From contig CP136069.1 in assembly GCA_032622095.1 (NCBI GenBank), positions 189,213,122 to 189,277,121 on the forward strand: a stretch of 64,000 nucleotides of DNA. Reading direction: 5' to 3'. Below the pieces are notes generated by a model. That model worked only from the letters and a program-made list of their open reading frames with translations. It was not told where the DNA came from and searched no databases. Positions 1 through 10,864 of this stretch are shown in pieces. Made by a program: the position numbers and the translations under genes. The stretch comes from Siphonodentalium dalli (lineage: Eukaryota > Mollusca > Scaphopoda > Gadilida > Siphonodentaliidae). Positions within the stretch are counted from its first letter, which is position 1. The number at the start of each line of letters is the position of its first letter.

Positions 1-106
1 TCTTATATATGCGAGGCTTCCTATGGGAGACTCGCATATATGAGAGAATTCATTGGCACAGGGCTTTCACAAAGTTTGAGGAAGCTCCAGTCATGGAAGG
101 GTTTAC
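1..106. mobile_element. Right end of a TTAA-type hairpin MITE (P2 subfamily)
   Basis: The window opens inside a hairpin (TATATGCGAG, loop, CTCGCATATA) followed by GGCACAGGG and a tail GGAAGCTCCAGTCATGGAAG ending GGGTTTA. The same hairpin, tail and end occur in the complete copies at 38698-38959 and 48895-49161, which finish in GGGTTAA. This copy is therefore the right half of that element, with its terminal TTAA mutated to TTTA. The left half lies outside the window. No coding capacity. Confidence 0.7.
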
Positions 107-193
107 TAACATCTCAATTTGCCAAAGTAGACACATGATTACAAATCCATGATTGTGTCCACCTACACTACCATTGGTGTTCAGATTTTGGAT

Positions 194-1258
194 TTAACCC
201 TTTCGATACAAAATACTCATTGATGAGTAGTTGCCTTAGGAAGTGTTCAAATAATAAGTTCAACATTATAATATAACCAGGTTAACTCCTTCTATACTAA
301 GTACTCAGTGACGAGTAGTTCCCTTATTAAATGTTCAGATAGTAAGATCAACATTATAATATAACCAGGTTAACCCTTTCTATACTAAATACTCATTGAT
401 GAGTAGTTCCCTTAGGAAGTGTTCAAATAATAAGTTCAACATTATAATATAACCAGGTTAACCCCTTCTATACTAAATACTCACTGACGAGTAGTTCCCT
501 TAGGAAGTGCTCAGATAATAAGTTCAACATTATAATATAACCAGGTTAACCCCTTCTATACTAAATACTCATTGATGAGTAGTTCCCTTAGGAAGTGTTC
601 AAATAATAAGTTCAACATTATAATATAACCAGGTTAACCTCTTCTATACTAAATACTCACTGACGAGTAGTTCCCTTAGGAAGTGTTCAGATAATAAGTT
701 CAACATTATAATATAACCAGGTTAACCCCTTCTATACTAAATACTCACTGACGAGTAGTTCCCTTAGGAAGTGTTCAAATAATAAGTTCAACATTATAAT
801 ATAACCAGGTTAACCCCTTCTATACTAAATACTCATTGATGAGTAGTTCCCTTAGGAAGTGTTCAAATAATAAGTTCAACATTATAATATAACCAGGTTA
901 ACCCCTTCTATACTAAATACTCATTGATGAGTAGTTCCCTTAGGAAGTGTTCAAATAATAAGTTCAACATTATAATATAACCAGGTTAACCCCTTCTATA
1001 CTAAATACTCATTGATGAGTAGTTCCCTTAGGAAGTGTTCAAATAATAAGTTCAACATTATAATATAACCAGGTTAACCCCTTCTATACTAAATACTCAT
1101 TGATGAGTAGTTCCCTTAGGAAGTGTTCAAATAATAAGTTCAACATTATAATATAACCAGGTTAACCCCTTCTATACTAAATACTCATTGATGAGTAGTT
1201 CCCTTAGGAAGTGTTCAGATAGTAAGTTCAACTTGAACTTATTATTTAAACATTTCCC
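194..1258. repeat. 88-bp tandem satellite, about 12 copies
   Basis: Units begin TTAACCC at 194, 282, 370, 458 and every 88 bp to 1162. Each carries a short palindrome around TACTCATTGATGAGTA. Two sequence types alternate, one with CATTGATGAG and one with CACTGACGAG. The array stops at 1232 in a perfect palindrome (AAGTTCAA C TTGAACTT, 1224-1240) and continues for about 27 bp as an inverted fragment of the same unit. Confidence 0.95.
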
Positions 1259-1260
1259 TT

Positions 1261-1567
1261 CAATTCATATGAATCCTTCTGCACTATTATCTTTTAGAAT
1301 GTCTGTCATCTGCTCATTTTTCCTGAACACCCCTCCAACTACATAATAGACCATTCCAATGTATACAATTTTTACTGGGTGGGAGAATCCATTTAGTTTA
1401 GAAATGGTTAAAGACATACTATGTACTTGTTAAGGTACGTGAAACTAATAAGGTGGTACTCAGGCGCTATGGCAACGGGAGGAATGTATCATTCTACTAA
1501 TATCGCCGAAGAAATTCCAACAAATCGACCGTATACCCCTCTATAGAAAACCTATAGTGTGAGACCT
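1261..1567. repeat. Dispersed repeat J, copy 1
   Basis: Two blocks recur elsewhere in the same orientation. The first, around CATTCCAATGTATA (about 1270-1420), matches 30390-30520. The second, AAAGACATACTATGTACTT through ATAGAAAAC, matches 31363-31513. Between those blocks the later locus carries about 850 bp more. The element type is not recognised. Confidence 0.65.
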
Positions 1568-1823
1568 GTGTCATAAATTATGAACATACCTCATGCCTGT
1601 CACATGTCACAAATCCAGGATAATTTATTCCATTTAAAAATTGAGTATGAAAAGTGTTGACAATATTATTTGGCTCAATCGTACAACAAATTAATTTAAA
1701 ATTGTGCTGAATGCAAGAGGAGTCACTAATAAAAACACTGTTACAAATGTTTCTATGAATATTTCATCAGCCAGCCCAAGCTCTGAAATGTTGCCCAAAA
1801 TGTATACGTGTTGTATATAAATA

Positions 1824-2030
1824 CAGTAATGCCCTAAATAATTGACACCTTAACCACAGCAGAATTATGGGTAACTTTTCAGGATTTAGTCGGAAATATG
1901 GTTTGTTGCCATTCATCGGAAAGCTCTCACTGAGAGCTTTCCGGTGAATGACAACAAGCCATATTTCCGACTAAATCCTGAAAATTACCCATAATTCTGC
2001 TGTGGTTAAGGATTATTTAGGGCGTTACTG
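1824..2030. mobile_element. Fold-back MITE, family B (TA target)
   Basis: A 207-bp near-perfect hairpin: arms of roughly 95 bp begin CAGTAATGCCCTAAATAAT and end in the reverse complement, with almost no loop (centre near 1930, CTCTCACTGAGAG). It is flanked by TA at 1822-1823 and 2031-2032, as for Tc1/mariner-mobilised MITEs. A second, internally deleted copy is at 5101-5242. There is no ORF. Confidence 0.8.
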
Positions 2031-2049
2031 TATATTCATCTGAGCAAGT

Positions 2050-2491
2050 CTGGATATAGTGTGTCTGACATTTCTAGAATGAGGAGCCCAGAGGGTGAAT
2101 TTAGTGATGCTATCCTGCACAGTGGGCTCGCATCACCAAATTCACCCCCCTGAGAACTTCATTCTGCTTAGGCCTCAACTGCTATGGGAGACCTAGGATC
2201 AGATGGAAGTTCTCCAGTTGAAGTTGGTGATGTTCACCCAATAGTCACCTCGGTTATGCCATTTATCTTCTTCAAATTGGTGGAGATAGAAACTGAACAG
2301 AAGGGAAAAAGTAATTAAAAACAATGTTAATTTGAGACTACATACAGATAATCCCAGAAGATGAAGCCAAATCGGAACGAGCTCCCCAGAGGGTGAATTT
2401 GGTGATGCTAGCCCATTGTGCGGGATAGCGTCACTGAATAATTCACCCTCTGGGGACCTCATTCTGCGAATGTCAGACACACTCTATCCAG
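2050..2491. mobile_element. MITE family C, hairpin at each end
   Basis: Terminal inverted repeats (CTGGATATAGTGTGTCTGAC at the left; reverse complement with one change at the right) enclose two internal hairpins built from AGAATGAGG...CAGAGGGTGAATTT and its complement, separated by a unique core of about 190 bp. Each end of the element is thus itself a hairpin. A related copy with the core inverted is at 6430-6780. Open frames here are chance products. Confidence 0.7.
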
Positions 2492-2670
2492 GCATGCATC
2501 CGAGTTTTCTCTGAAAGTTCTTATATGTTTGATATTGTAGGACTTATGATTTCTTACTTTGATAATTGTTCTTTACAGAAGCTGAAAATGTATGCAATTG
2601 AATCATGTAACCAGTCGTATCAAGATGTTCTGAAACAGGTAATTGCAAGAAAACTAAATATATGACATCT

Positions 2671-3137
2671 TTAACCCTTTCAGTGCCAGGTCCGATTCTT
2701 GTATCAACCCATATACCCTGTGCCAATGCATTCTCTTATATATGCGAGTCAACCATAGGTCGCCTCGCATATATAAGAGAATGCATTGGCCTAACAATTT
2801 TTCATCATTTGTTATTATTTTTTACAATTTTAATAATTTTTTCTTATATTCTTTAACTCTTTCAGTGGCAGACTTATTTTGTAGGTTTAGTGCCAGGGAA
2901 TCTTACATTTTTTCATGGGCATCAAAATTATTACTATGAATACTTGGTGATATTTTTGAGTTATAACATGCCCCTAAGGTTTTATCCAGTTTGTTTTTAA
3001 ATTCGCTATAGCATGCTTAAGCATACCCAAAAAAATCTATAAACAAAATTTGAATTTTTTTTTTATAATATTTTAGGGCCGATTTTACAGACTATATTAG
3101 GGCCGATGAAATCGGCCCCTGGCACTGAAAGGGTTAA
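2671..3137. mobile_element. TTAA-type MITE (CCCTTTCAGTGCCA ends), nested
   Basis: It is bounded by TTAACCCTTTCAGTGCCAGG and CCTGGCACTGAAAGGGTTAA, the TTAA target and CCC start expected of piggyBac-type elements. A second internal start, TTAACTCTTTCAGTGGCA, lies at 2853, so an inner element (2853-3137) appears to sit at the end of an outer one. The outer part carries one hairpin of the shared cassette (about 2710-2790). Non-coding. Confidence 0.75.
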
Positions 3138-4343
3138 TACAGGCATCTCAAAGTACCGATAGTGCCAGACCTGTTGGTACTGGGCAGTTTCGTGTGGTGC
3201 AACTATTCTTGTAGATCCCGAACTATTAATTATTATTAATTATTATTAAGTTCTAGTATTGTGTGCCCGTTCAGATTTATATGAGTTATATGTACAATGT
3301 GTCAGGTGTGAAATATAGGCTAACCATTTTCATAAGCCAAGTTGTAGATGAGACACTGTGGACTTCATGGATGTTACATCATTTCACTTTTTGATTGACC
3401 AATCATTTAATTTCAACATTAAAGAAAACAAATTCAAAACAATACTTTGAAAGGACGTCAACTTCAATTGTACTGCTGTCAGCGATTGATCATTTGATGT
3501 TTTTGAAAAGTGTATATTATCAATATTAGCGACATTGCTTCAGCTTGAGTGATGTCAAATTAGTGCTATGTGGATAATAGGTCACTCATGCTGCGATTGG
3601 TAGTTTGAACTTGTCTTTAAATAATTAAGGTATGTTTTCATTCTTCAAGAATGCCCGTAAGGCCAAAAAATATATATATATTTGATTCTCAGCCAATTAT
3701 TTTTGAAAATCAATGAGGGAGCGAGGGTTTTATCTTTATTTTTAATTTTTTTTCTGACCATAGACTGTCATAGTAAGCATGGATTATTATACCTTCCCAG
3801 GTCCAGAAAAATCTAGGGAGAACTTTGTAATGGATATAAACTAATTTAACGAATGACAAATTATGACATTGTGCTACCCAATCATATAGGGATTACCTAG
3901 AATGATATATATATATTGATATGATTTTTAAATCGGCACTATCATTATTAACAACACCCAGAACTACATATCTGATTCAAATAAAAATACGGAATGTAAA
4001 TACAGTTGAAATGAAAAGATAAAGTGATCTTCCAAACTATCATAGAAAGTCGTGATTCACTTATTCCACTGACTAATTAGAGACTATATGTACCAATACT
4101 GTTGAGGAAGTCAGACATACCAAATATTTCCCTGCGAACCGACCTCACCGAAGTTATTGTGCCACCGTGATCAAAATTAAGGTTAATGAACTAATTAAGG
4201 GTCTTAACTCCACCCAAAGTAAGCAGAGCTGGCTGGTTTTCGAACTCGATCAAGACATTTTTAATTAAGCAAGTACCTAATCTCAACCTAATCTTTTTTG
4301 GGAAAAAAACTTGACAAAAAATTTACTGGATCTTCATATTACA
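3138..4343. other. AT-rich intergenic stretch without a recognised feature
   Basis: I see no long reading frame, tandem array or clear inverted repeat here, only short AT microsatellites near 3670 and 3908. Confidence 0.6.
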
Positions 4344-4885
4344 TTACACGTATTTAAATTCACGCAGTACTATTTTTCGCTCAGTTTTGAATTCGCGCGC
4401 TTTAAATTCGCACACCTAGCTGCGCGAATTCAAACTGACAAAACTATTTTCGTAATATTTCCGTGATATTTTCGTGATATTTTCGTATATCTTGAAACTG
4501 ATTAAGTTTTGGTTGTTAGTGATTGCTAAATACGTCATAATTGTGTGGCAACCTGCAGTAGTAGTGAAATATTTCAACAATGTCTATGTCAGTGGCATCT
4601 GGGGAAAATTACTAAAATGATTACCATGATTTGTCGCTTGCCATTGTGAGCAATGGTCATGATAGCGGTTGGCCGAATGTAAATTTATGCATACATGATG
4701 TACAGGATAATTGTCTAATCAACCGTTCATAATATATATGTTATTTCAGCAACATAGCCATTTTGTATTCCATATGACTGTGGTTTAGATTAAACTTCGG
4801 AGTCGTACTATTTTTCGCTCAGTTTTAAATTCGCGCAACATTGGGTGCGCGAAAAATAGTACTGCGCGAATTTAAATACGAGTAA
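4344..4885. mobile_element. Element with ~37-bp terminal inverted repeats (family F)
   Basis: The left end TTACACGTATTTAAATTC...CAGTACTATTTTTCGC is matched in reverse complement at 4849-4885. A third copy of the motif, GTACTATTTTTCGCTCAGTT, lies inside at about 4806 in direct orientation. The interior is AT-rich without an ORF. The target duplication is not clear, so superfamily is unassigned. Confidence 0.6.
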
Positions 4886-5100
4886 GGTATAGGATCTCTT
4901 CCCTTTATCCATAATTCTGTCACAACTGACTTCACATAAGGACTCTCTATTTTCAGGTTTCATTAGTTAAGAATTTTTCTGCAAGAAAGAGAAAGATTTC
5001 TGAAAATTGTCAGAAATTCAATAAGGTTAGAAATAGTCAGTTATCTTGTTTTGAAATGAAAAATTGTGTTATTGAGATCTTTATCATCTTGGCTGCTATA

Positions 5101-5242
5101 CAGTAATGCCCTAAATAATCGAATCCTTAACCACATCAGAATTATGGGTAATTTTTCAGGATTTAGTTGGAAATATGGCTTGTTGCCATTCATCGGACCG
5201 CTCTCACTGTGGTTAAGGAGTCGATTATATAGGGCATTAGTG
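5101..5242. mobile_element. MITE family B, internally deleted copy
   Basis: It begins CAGTAATGCCCTAAATAATC after a TA and ends in AGGGCATTAGTG. Its left arm matches the element at 1824-2030, but most of the right arm is missing, leaving 142 bp. Confidence 0.7.
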
Positions 5243-5556
5243 TGCATGTTTAGATTTAGGCCAAAGTTAAAATTTTATTTGATTGCCCACTCCCTATCTA
5301 CACAAGAAAAAGCCCTCTACTGGAAAAATTATATCAGCATGATAAACATGAAACTTTATTTATTGTTCATCCATATATTATAACTTCTACTTCATAAATT
5401 TAATGTGATTTTTTTGTTTGTATCAGTTTCTATGAAGAGCAGAACTATCTATCATAGATTTAGTTGTGAGATAATATAATTATCTGATAAGATGGCATAT
5501 CCTGCAGATGAAATTATATTGAAATAAAGACAGTTTTAAAACAGATAGTAGACTAC

Positions 5557-6095
5557 CTACCAACCAAAAATGTTTATTTTTACATTGGGTACGGGATGGG
5601 CAATCAAAGATTTTAATAATGGCAGCCTTACCATATTGGAAATTGTGTGTTTGATATAAGAGAATGCATTGGCACAGGGCATAACTGTAACCATCACAAT
5701 GTGGTCAATGAGCCGGTTCCAATGATGTTTATTTTTACATTGGTTACGGGATGGGCAATCAAAGATTTTAATAATCACAGCCTTACCATATTGGAAATTG
5801 TGTGTCTGATATAAGAGAATGCATTGGCTTAACACATTAAAAATTATAAAATTGTTAAAGAATGTAAGAAAAAATGGTAAAAAGTGTTAAAAAAAGATAT
5901 TTTTTAGGCCAATGCATTCTCTTATATATGCGAGGCGACCTATGGTCGACTCGCATATATAAGAGAATGCATTGGCACAGGGCATAACTGTAACCATCAC
6001 AATGTGGTCAATGAGCCGGTTCCAATGATGTTTATTTTTACATTGGGTATGGGATGGGCAATCAAAGATTTTAATAATCACAGCCTTACCATGTG
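5557..6095. repeat. Scrambled repeats with hairpin-cassette fragments
   Basis: A block with ATGTTTATTTTTACATTGG, GGGATGGGCAATCAAAG, GCCTTACCATATTGG and TAAGAGAATGCATTGG appears near 5569 and 5727 and partly near 6027. Complete hairpin-cassette sequence (about 5908-5978) and the spacer typical of complete cassettes (5830-5905) are interleaved. The same GCCTTACCAT...GTGTGTCTGATAT string flanks the family C MITE at 6430. This looks like repeated template switching or nested insertion followed by duplication. Confidence 0.6.
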
Positions 6096-6429
6096 ATTGG
6101 GACCCTGACCCTAATATATCCCCTTTCTTTCATATACTTTGCAGACACTCTCCTCTTGTTCTTGACATCCATTACATTTTTGCTCCGCCAATATTATGTG
6201 GGTAAAATGACAAATATGTTTGAGGCATTTTTCTTTCTTACTAAAACCTATGTTGACTAACAAATAGGCCATTTATGGTCTACCTGCCAGTGCTTCACTT
6301 TGACTTGTTTTCTGTCATTCTGGTGTGCTAGGTTTGGTGTTGCTTACCCTGGAACTCGTGTTACCTGGTCTGACACCCACTTACCTGATTGGTTACACAT
6401 AAAAAGATTTTAATAATGACAGCCTTACC

Positions 6430-6780
6430 ATAATGGAAATTGTGTGTCTGATATTTGCAGAATGAGGTCCCCAGAGGGTGAATTTAGTGATGCTACCCCA
6501 TACAGCGGTTAGCATCACCAAATTCACCCTCTGTGGACCTCATTCTGCTGAGGACTCATCTTCTGGGAAGTATCTATAGTCTCAAATTAACATTGTTTTT
6601 GTTTACTTTTTCCCTTCTCTTCAGTTTCTATATCCCCTAATTTTCAGAAGATAAAATGCATAATAGAGGTGACTAATGAATGAACATCACCAACTTCAAC
6701 TGGGGAACTTCAATCTGATCCAAGGTCTCCCATAGCAGTTGAGGCCATGCAGAATGAGGTTCCCAGAGGGTGAATTGAGA
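6430..6780. mobile_element. MITE family C, second copy, core inverted
   Basis: A full hairpin (GCAGAATGAGGTCC...GGACCTCATTCTGC, about 6459-6547) is followed by a core that is the reverse complement of the 2050-2491 core, then half of the second hairpin, breaking off at GGGTGAATT near 6777. Confidence 0.65.
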
Positions 6781-7017
6781 CTGTGAAGTCAATAAAACGG
6801 TTAAGAAAATTTCACGCTCCAATGAGTCGGATTCTAAATGTGACGACAATTATTGTGATCCCGCTAGGGACGGATCCCTGGTTCATAGAACGTCCATGCC
6901 GATATTCTGACAAGAACCAGGTGCACATTCTATGGCGTCCGTCATCCTCCTCATTGGTCAGTGACGTCATGTTGTGTGCGCAAGGTGATAATGACTCACA
7001 CAAGGAAAATTGGTCTC

Positions 7018-7127
7018 CATCATCAACTAATGCAATGTGGAGAGACAAGGAAGCTTGTACCACTTTGGGCAGCGAGGCAGTGCCAGGTCCGCCAGGCTAT
7101 GAGGATAATTTCCCATTGATATATTAA
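7018..7127. repeat. Directly duplicated ~105-bp segment, copy 1
   Basis: It matches 7465-7567 with few changes. Both copies are open to a stop at the same relative place, but nearly all differences between them change the encoded amino acid, so purifying selection on a protein is not indicated. The host element is unknown. Confidence 0.55.
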
Positions 7128-7371
7128 TTTTTTAAGTTCATATTATGATATATTTCAGAGTTAAGTCCATCAATTTCGACATTTAGATTACTTTAGGCAC
7201 GTTTGTTAGCAAAGATAAGTTGGTTTGAACGACAAACCAGCGAATTCATAAATAACAATAATGAACTGTTTTCACATTCTTGATATTAAAGATTCTCTTA
7301 TTCTCTGAGTTCATCTCACTATCTCTGGAGTTTGGGAAACCCTTAGCCGTTATTGTCCCCATTCTTATCCC

Positions 7372-7458
7372 TTGTGGCGAGCTGGCCCGGGGCGAGCTGG
7401 CTCGGGGCGAGCTGGCCCAGGTCGACTGGGGCGAGTGGGCCCTGGGGCGAGTGGGGCC
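7372..7458. repeat. GC-rich minisatellite (GGCGAGCTGGCCC units)
   Basis: Five to six imperfect 12-15-bp units of the type GGGGCGAGCTGGCCC and GGGGCGAGTGGGCCC, unlike the AT-rich surroundings in base composition. It sits directly before the second copy of the duplicated segment. Confidence 0.7.
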
Positions 7459-7464
7459 GTTTCC

Positions 7465-7567
7465 ATCAACTAATGCAATGTGGAGAGACAAGGAAGCTTG
7501 TACCACTTTGGGCAGCGAGGAAGTGTCAGGTCCGCCAGGCGATGAGAATAATTTCCCATTCATCTAA
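7465..7567. repeat. Directly duplicated ~105-bp segment, copy 2
   Basis: Second copy of 7018-7127, ending just before a TAA in the shared frame. Confidence 0.55.
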
Positions 7568-7619
7568 CAAGCATTTTAATGACGAAGATTAAAATATTGG
7601 ATCATATAATATTCATACA

Positions 7620-8087
7620 TTAACCCTTTACCCAACAAAACGGCCAAAAACGCCCAAATAAAGCTTCAACAGCCTAAAATATCTTCGGTCTGTCTCAATA
7701 ACACCATTCAAATATGGATATCATTGGAACCGGTTCATTTACCACATTGTGATGGTTACAGTTATGCCCTGTGCCAATGCATTCTCTTATATATGCGAGT
7801 CGACCATAGGTCGCCTCGCATATATAAGAGAATGCATTGGCCTCAAAAATAATTTCTTTTTTCAACACTTCTTACCATTTTTTCTTACATTCTTTAACAA
7901 TTTTATAATTTTTTCTTACATTTTCTAACAATTTTTATAATATTTTTCTACATTCTTTGACAATTTTATCATTTTTAATATGTGTTAAGCCAATGCATTC
8001 TCTTATATATGCGAGGCGACCTATGGTCGACTAGCATATATAAGAGAATGCATTGGCACAGGGCCGTTCTGTTGGGTAAAGGGTTAA
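7620..8087. mobile_element. Complete TTAA-type MITE with double hairpin (P1 subfamily)
   Basis: TTAA at 7620-7623 and 8084-8087 flank a 460-bp element whose ends read CCCTTTACCCAACA and TGTTGGGTAAAGGG. Inside are two hairpins (about 7766-7840 and 7990-8063), each with a 27-bp stem plus a 5-bp inner stem (CGACC ATA GGTCG), in inverted order around an AT-rich spacer. Copies with the same ends are at 35465, 45252 and 50319. The TTAA target and CCC termini fit piggyBac-type mobilisation; no transposase is encoded. Confidence 0.85.
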
Positions 8088-9250
8088 ACATATATCACTT
8101 TATTACTTGGTCTTGTTGTATTAATTCATCCCTCACCTCAGGGCGGCAGCAGAGTTATCTCTATATTATTTAACCTTAACCTCACCTTAACGTTTATGAC
8201 CACTCGTCAAGATCATTCCATAAGGTGATATCAGTCAATGCCAAATGTTGCTGATTAATTTTTATCTAACCCCCATGTTAGCTATACAGTTACGTTTGGC
8301 GTTTTTTACTTTCAACCGTTAACATTAAATACATTGTGCAGTGGTTATTACGTCACACTCACACTTCAATAATGTAATATCGGTCGACTAAAAAGTCATG
8401 TGTAACCTAACAACATCCCTACGTCAATTTTACATTAAAATTTAGTTATTTGACTTTAAATGACCATTTACTGACCTTTAGATAACGTCAAATGTAACCA
8501 CTGAGGTAACCACGCATTCCACGTTGAAATCCCATCATGTAATGCTAAAGGGAAATGGGTACACTTCTTGTAGCAAAAGTTGGAAATGGTTAGATAATAG
8601 ATAGATAGATAATTTTTTAATGGCTAATAGATGCAAAACTTGTAGACAATTGAGCATAAGCATATAAGAGCAATGCAGAGTGTGACATTTCATATAGTAT
8701 AAATATATATATATATATATGTAGAAAAGAAGAAACATCGTGCAGAGTTTATATATTAATCAGAAAAATGAACATGCTCCGAAGTTTTTTTATAAATATA
8801 ACAAGAATGCAGCTTGACTGTTCTGCAGAGGGACAAGATAGTGAATAAACCTAGCTTAGTAAGAACTACTAAATAGATACTCATACCTTTATATAGATAT
8901 ACAAACATGAATAATCAACCCGTGCTATCCCACCCTCCTCCCTCAACAGGACTGTCATGTTGCTTAAGAAATACTAGTAAGATAACTGTAGATAAGTAAG
9001 ACATTAAAAGATAGAGATGGAGGTAGAAAGATAGAGAAGTAGAGGAGAAATATACACATGAATAAGCTCGGTCTGACAAGTCATGCCATCGATTGCCATC
9101 AAGGAGTGCACAGGAAAGCAAGCCAAAGCTCGCTTATTTCCACTGTGGTCCTTAATGGTAATTATAACCGACCACATGACTGACCAGGCCACAACGCAAG
9201 TTCTCATAAGGTCATACTATTAATAATATACAAAGTCAGATTCCTCAGTA
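8088..9250. other. Intergenic stretch, no recognised gene
   Basis: Short (AT)n and (GATA)n runs occur near 8590 and 8705. I see no coding signal or larger repeat. Confidence 0.55.
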
Positions 9251-9278
9251 CCTAAAATTTTATCGAATAATTCCTGTT

Positions 9279-9960
9279 TTATTGAGCTAGGTGGTTGCAT
9301 GTGGCCAAATTGCAGTTAGGTTCAATATATTTCACATAATTATTCCACAAAGTGATCCCTGTGTAGAAAAAGCTATTGTATCCAAATACTCTAACATGAG
9401 GCACAGATAATCTAAAAATACCAGACCGGAGATTAAATTTGCAATGTGTGTTCGAAAATTGGAATCCATCTCTTAGGTAGTGAGGAGCTTTCCCATCTGT
9501 TTTCTTTGGGACACTCAAATTCAACTGGGAGCCATTTAATGGATTTAAACTCTTTATAACCTATATGTGAATATCTATTCAAGCTCAGAACAAACCGGAT
9601 TAATTTGTTTTGAAAAATTTGTAGTTTATTTTTGGTAGTTGTACTCAAAGAGCTAATCCAAATAGAGGATGCATAATCAAGGTGGCATTGAATTACTGAG
9701 TTTGCAAGTAGTTTCTTTGTGAAAGGGGTTAGAAAGTCAGCCTTTCTATATAAAAGTTTGAGACGAGCAGTTACTTTATTCAGCACCTGTTTGGCCATTT
9801 GTTCCCCAGTGAGACTATCATCGAGACAGGGGCCCAGATATTTCACCTCCTTAACGGACTGAATATTGATACTGTTGCAGCAGATTGCAAGTTCGGGACA
9901 TTTATTAATTTTGCGTTTGGAGCCAAATAAGATGGATAGGCACCCTTTGAGAGGTCACAC
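9279..9960 (-). pseudogene. Reverse-transcriptase remnant of a non-LTR retrotransposon
   Basis: Reading leftward from about 9960, the translation gives the stretch following the catalytic motif of non-LTR reverse transcriptases: an ILFGSKRKINKCPEL-type block, KEVKYLG, then LDYASSIW and QNKLIRFVL, and near the end WNNYVKYI. The frame changes at about 9530, where sequence between the WLPVE motif and a YLRDGF motif has been lost. The catalytic core, endonuclease and ORF1 are missing. This is a dead 3' fragment, probably of a CR1/L2/Rex-like family and different from the element at 16-21 kb. Confidence 0.8.
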
Positions 9961-10339
9961 CGAAGATCCATATGAAGTTTTGGGATGATCGGTTGAGGGA
10001 TAAGCTCTGCAGGGCCCGGTGTGTTAAAGGATTTAATGATACAAAGAATAAAATCCAAGATGGTTGCCAGCGTCCATATTTTTCATAAAAAACCATTAAA
10101 ATTTGACAGCTCCCATTTAGAGAATGATCCTAGACCCATATACCGAATATAGTTGAAATTGGTCAAAGTTTGTTTTAACATCTTTGTTTATTTTATTATC
10201 GTTTTTTGAATAGTCTATGTTTATTTGAAGAGTTCAGTGAAAATACTAGGAAAAAAATTACATGGCCAGGAAAAAATGTATAAGCCGGGCTGCTGAAAAC
10301 CACCCACCCACCCCGCCTAGTGTTTGTAAAAAATGTGCA

Positions 10340-10815
10340 GACGCCCCCGGTAAACAAGTTGTTTTCGAGAAAGCTGTCTTTATCCATGTTAACACCAATA
10401 CTAGGCGCAACAAATGAAGCAATCCTTGATGCAATAAATGTTATAGATTTGTTTCCCCCTGTAAACAAGTTGTTTTCGAGAAAGCTGTCTTTACCTATAT
10501 ATATATGTTAACACCGATACTATAGGCGCAACGAATGAAGCCATACTTGATGCAATACATGTTATAGATTTGTTTCCCCCTGTAAACAAGTTGTTTTCGA
10601 GAAAGCTGTCTTTACCTATATATATATGTTAACACCGATACTATAGGCGCAACGAATGAAGCCATACTTGATGCAATACATGTTATAGATTTGTTTCCCC
10701 CTGTAAACAAGTTGTTTTCGAGAAAGCTGTCTTTACCTATGTTAATTAACACCGATACTATAGGTGCAACGAATGAAGCAATCCTTGATGCAATACATGT
10801 TATAGATTTGTTTGA
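10340..10815. repeat. 121-bp tandem repeat, about 4 copies
   Basis: The phrase GTTTCCCCCTGTAAACAAG recurs at 10451, 10572 and 10693, with a shorter first unit at about 10340. Units differ mainly by the length of an internal (TA)n. Each carries GTTATAGATTTGTTT at its border. Confidence 0.9.
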
Positions 10816-10864
10816 CAAACATGTTTCCTTTTAAAATTATGACCCGAAATCAGGGAAGTGGCTA

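Noticed and set aside
300-1230. Hammerhead ribozyme satellite
   Set aside because: CTGACGAG is present in some 88-bp units, but most have TTGATGAG and none has the required GAAA partner in a foldable place.
1-1258. CRISPR-like array
   Set aside because: The repeat is continuous with no variable spacers, and the DNA is eukaryotic.
2199-2856. Small frames in MITEs C and P
   Set aside because: They run through terminal and hairpin repeats of non-coding elements.
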